Part shown: one piece after another, positions 63,655 to 64,000 of the stretch
How positions within the stretch are numbered: the stretch's first letter is position 1
Layout of the letters: each line of letters starts with the position of its first letter
Source of the DNA: Muricea muricata
Taxonomy: Eukaryota; Cnidaria; Anthozoa; Malacalcyonacea; Plexauridae
NCBI GenBank assembly: GCA_963855995.1
Contig: OY979729.1
Coordinates: forward strand, 8,202,115-8,266,114
Length of the DNA stretch: 64,000 nucleotides
Direction: 5' to 3'
The notes under the pieces: generated by a model
Told to the model about the DNA's origin: nothing
What the model saw: only the letters and a program-made list of their open reading frames with translations
Database searches by the model: none
Position numbers and translations under genes: made by a program

Positions 63655-63972
63655 CAGTGGCGACAATGGAAGCATTCCGAAAAAAATTGACCAATTAATT
63701 TGCTCAAGTTCAGCAGTTCCTCTGATCAATCCCTCTCGTGATTCCTCAAATTTTGAAAAGTTCGTCAAAATGTTGACAACTTCCTGTTTATTGACCATAT
63801 TGACAGGTATTGACCGATCAGAATGCTTGCAAATGAGATATGCCATTCTGATTGGTCATTTAACAGGAAGTTGCGAATCTTTTAAGAAACTTCTCCAAAA
63901 TTTTGAGGGATTGATCAGAGGAACTGCTAAACTTAAGCTAATGAATTGGTGAAATACTTTCTTGAAACATTT
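63655..63972. mobile_element. MITE related to 20645-21308
   Basis: CAGTGGCGACAATGGAAGCA..., then GACCAATTAATTTGCTCAAG with its inverse near the right end, and CTTCCTGTTTATTGACC/GGTCATTTAACAGGAAG at the centre. A simpler, un-nested copy of the 20645-21308 family. Confidence 0.65.
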
Positions 63973-64000
63973 ACTTAATTCCTACTTTCTGTCAGTACGA

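Overview
This window is eukaryotic, AT-rich, intron-rich and loaded with DNA-transposon debris. Genes have animal-type structures: four conserved metazoan genes with GT-AG introns whose exons join in phase. The organism is most likely a non-bilaterian animal. I favour a cnidarian because of the mix of Penelope-like, BEL/Pao, copia-like and CR1-like pieces with very many short palindromic elements. That is a judgement from style, not proof, and a sponge or another invertebrate cannot be excluded.

Layout. 1-11.3 kb: no recognised gene. It holds nested inverted-repeat elements and a Penelope-like fragment with GIY-YIG coding sequence, arranged as an inverted duplication between long (TA)n tracts. 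11.3-17.5 kb: a complete three-exon flavin-containing monooxygenase gene (+). 21.5-26.4 kb: a complete four-exon sedoheptulokinase gene (-), tail to tail with the FMO gene. One of its introns carries an antisense fragment resembling the start of exonuclease 1. 27.85-35.56 kb: a 7.7-kb foldback-like compound transposon with 8-bp target duplications. Its long arms are built of an 18-bp minisatellite. Its cargo includes copia-like Gag/protease sequence and three related repeat units, two of them nearly identical. 35.6-36.3 kb: CR1-like LINE scraps. 36.8-40.4 kb: RWDD4-like gene (-), two exons. 41.1 kb to beyond 60.4 kb: NAA25 (NatB auxiliary subunit), + strand, 14 exons visible. It leaves the window unfinished, and its introns are full of mobile elements. 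RWDD4 and NAA25 are divergent, with 733 bp between their start codons.

The four genes are housekeeping or metabolic and show no common pathway. The notable biology is the mobile DNA. Many elements can be delimited to the base from terminal inverted repeats plus target-site duplications (8 bp hAT-like, 9 bp Mutator-like, TTAA piggyBac-like, TTA Harbinger-like). Several insertions can be ordered because a paralogous arm or repeat copy preserves the empty site. The foldback-like element is the best candidate for something undescribed.
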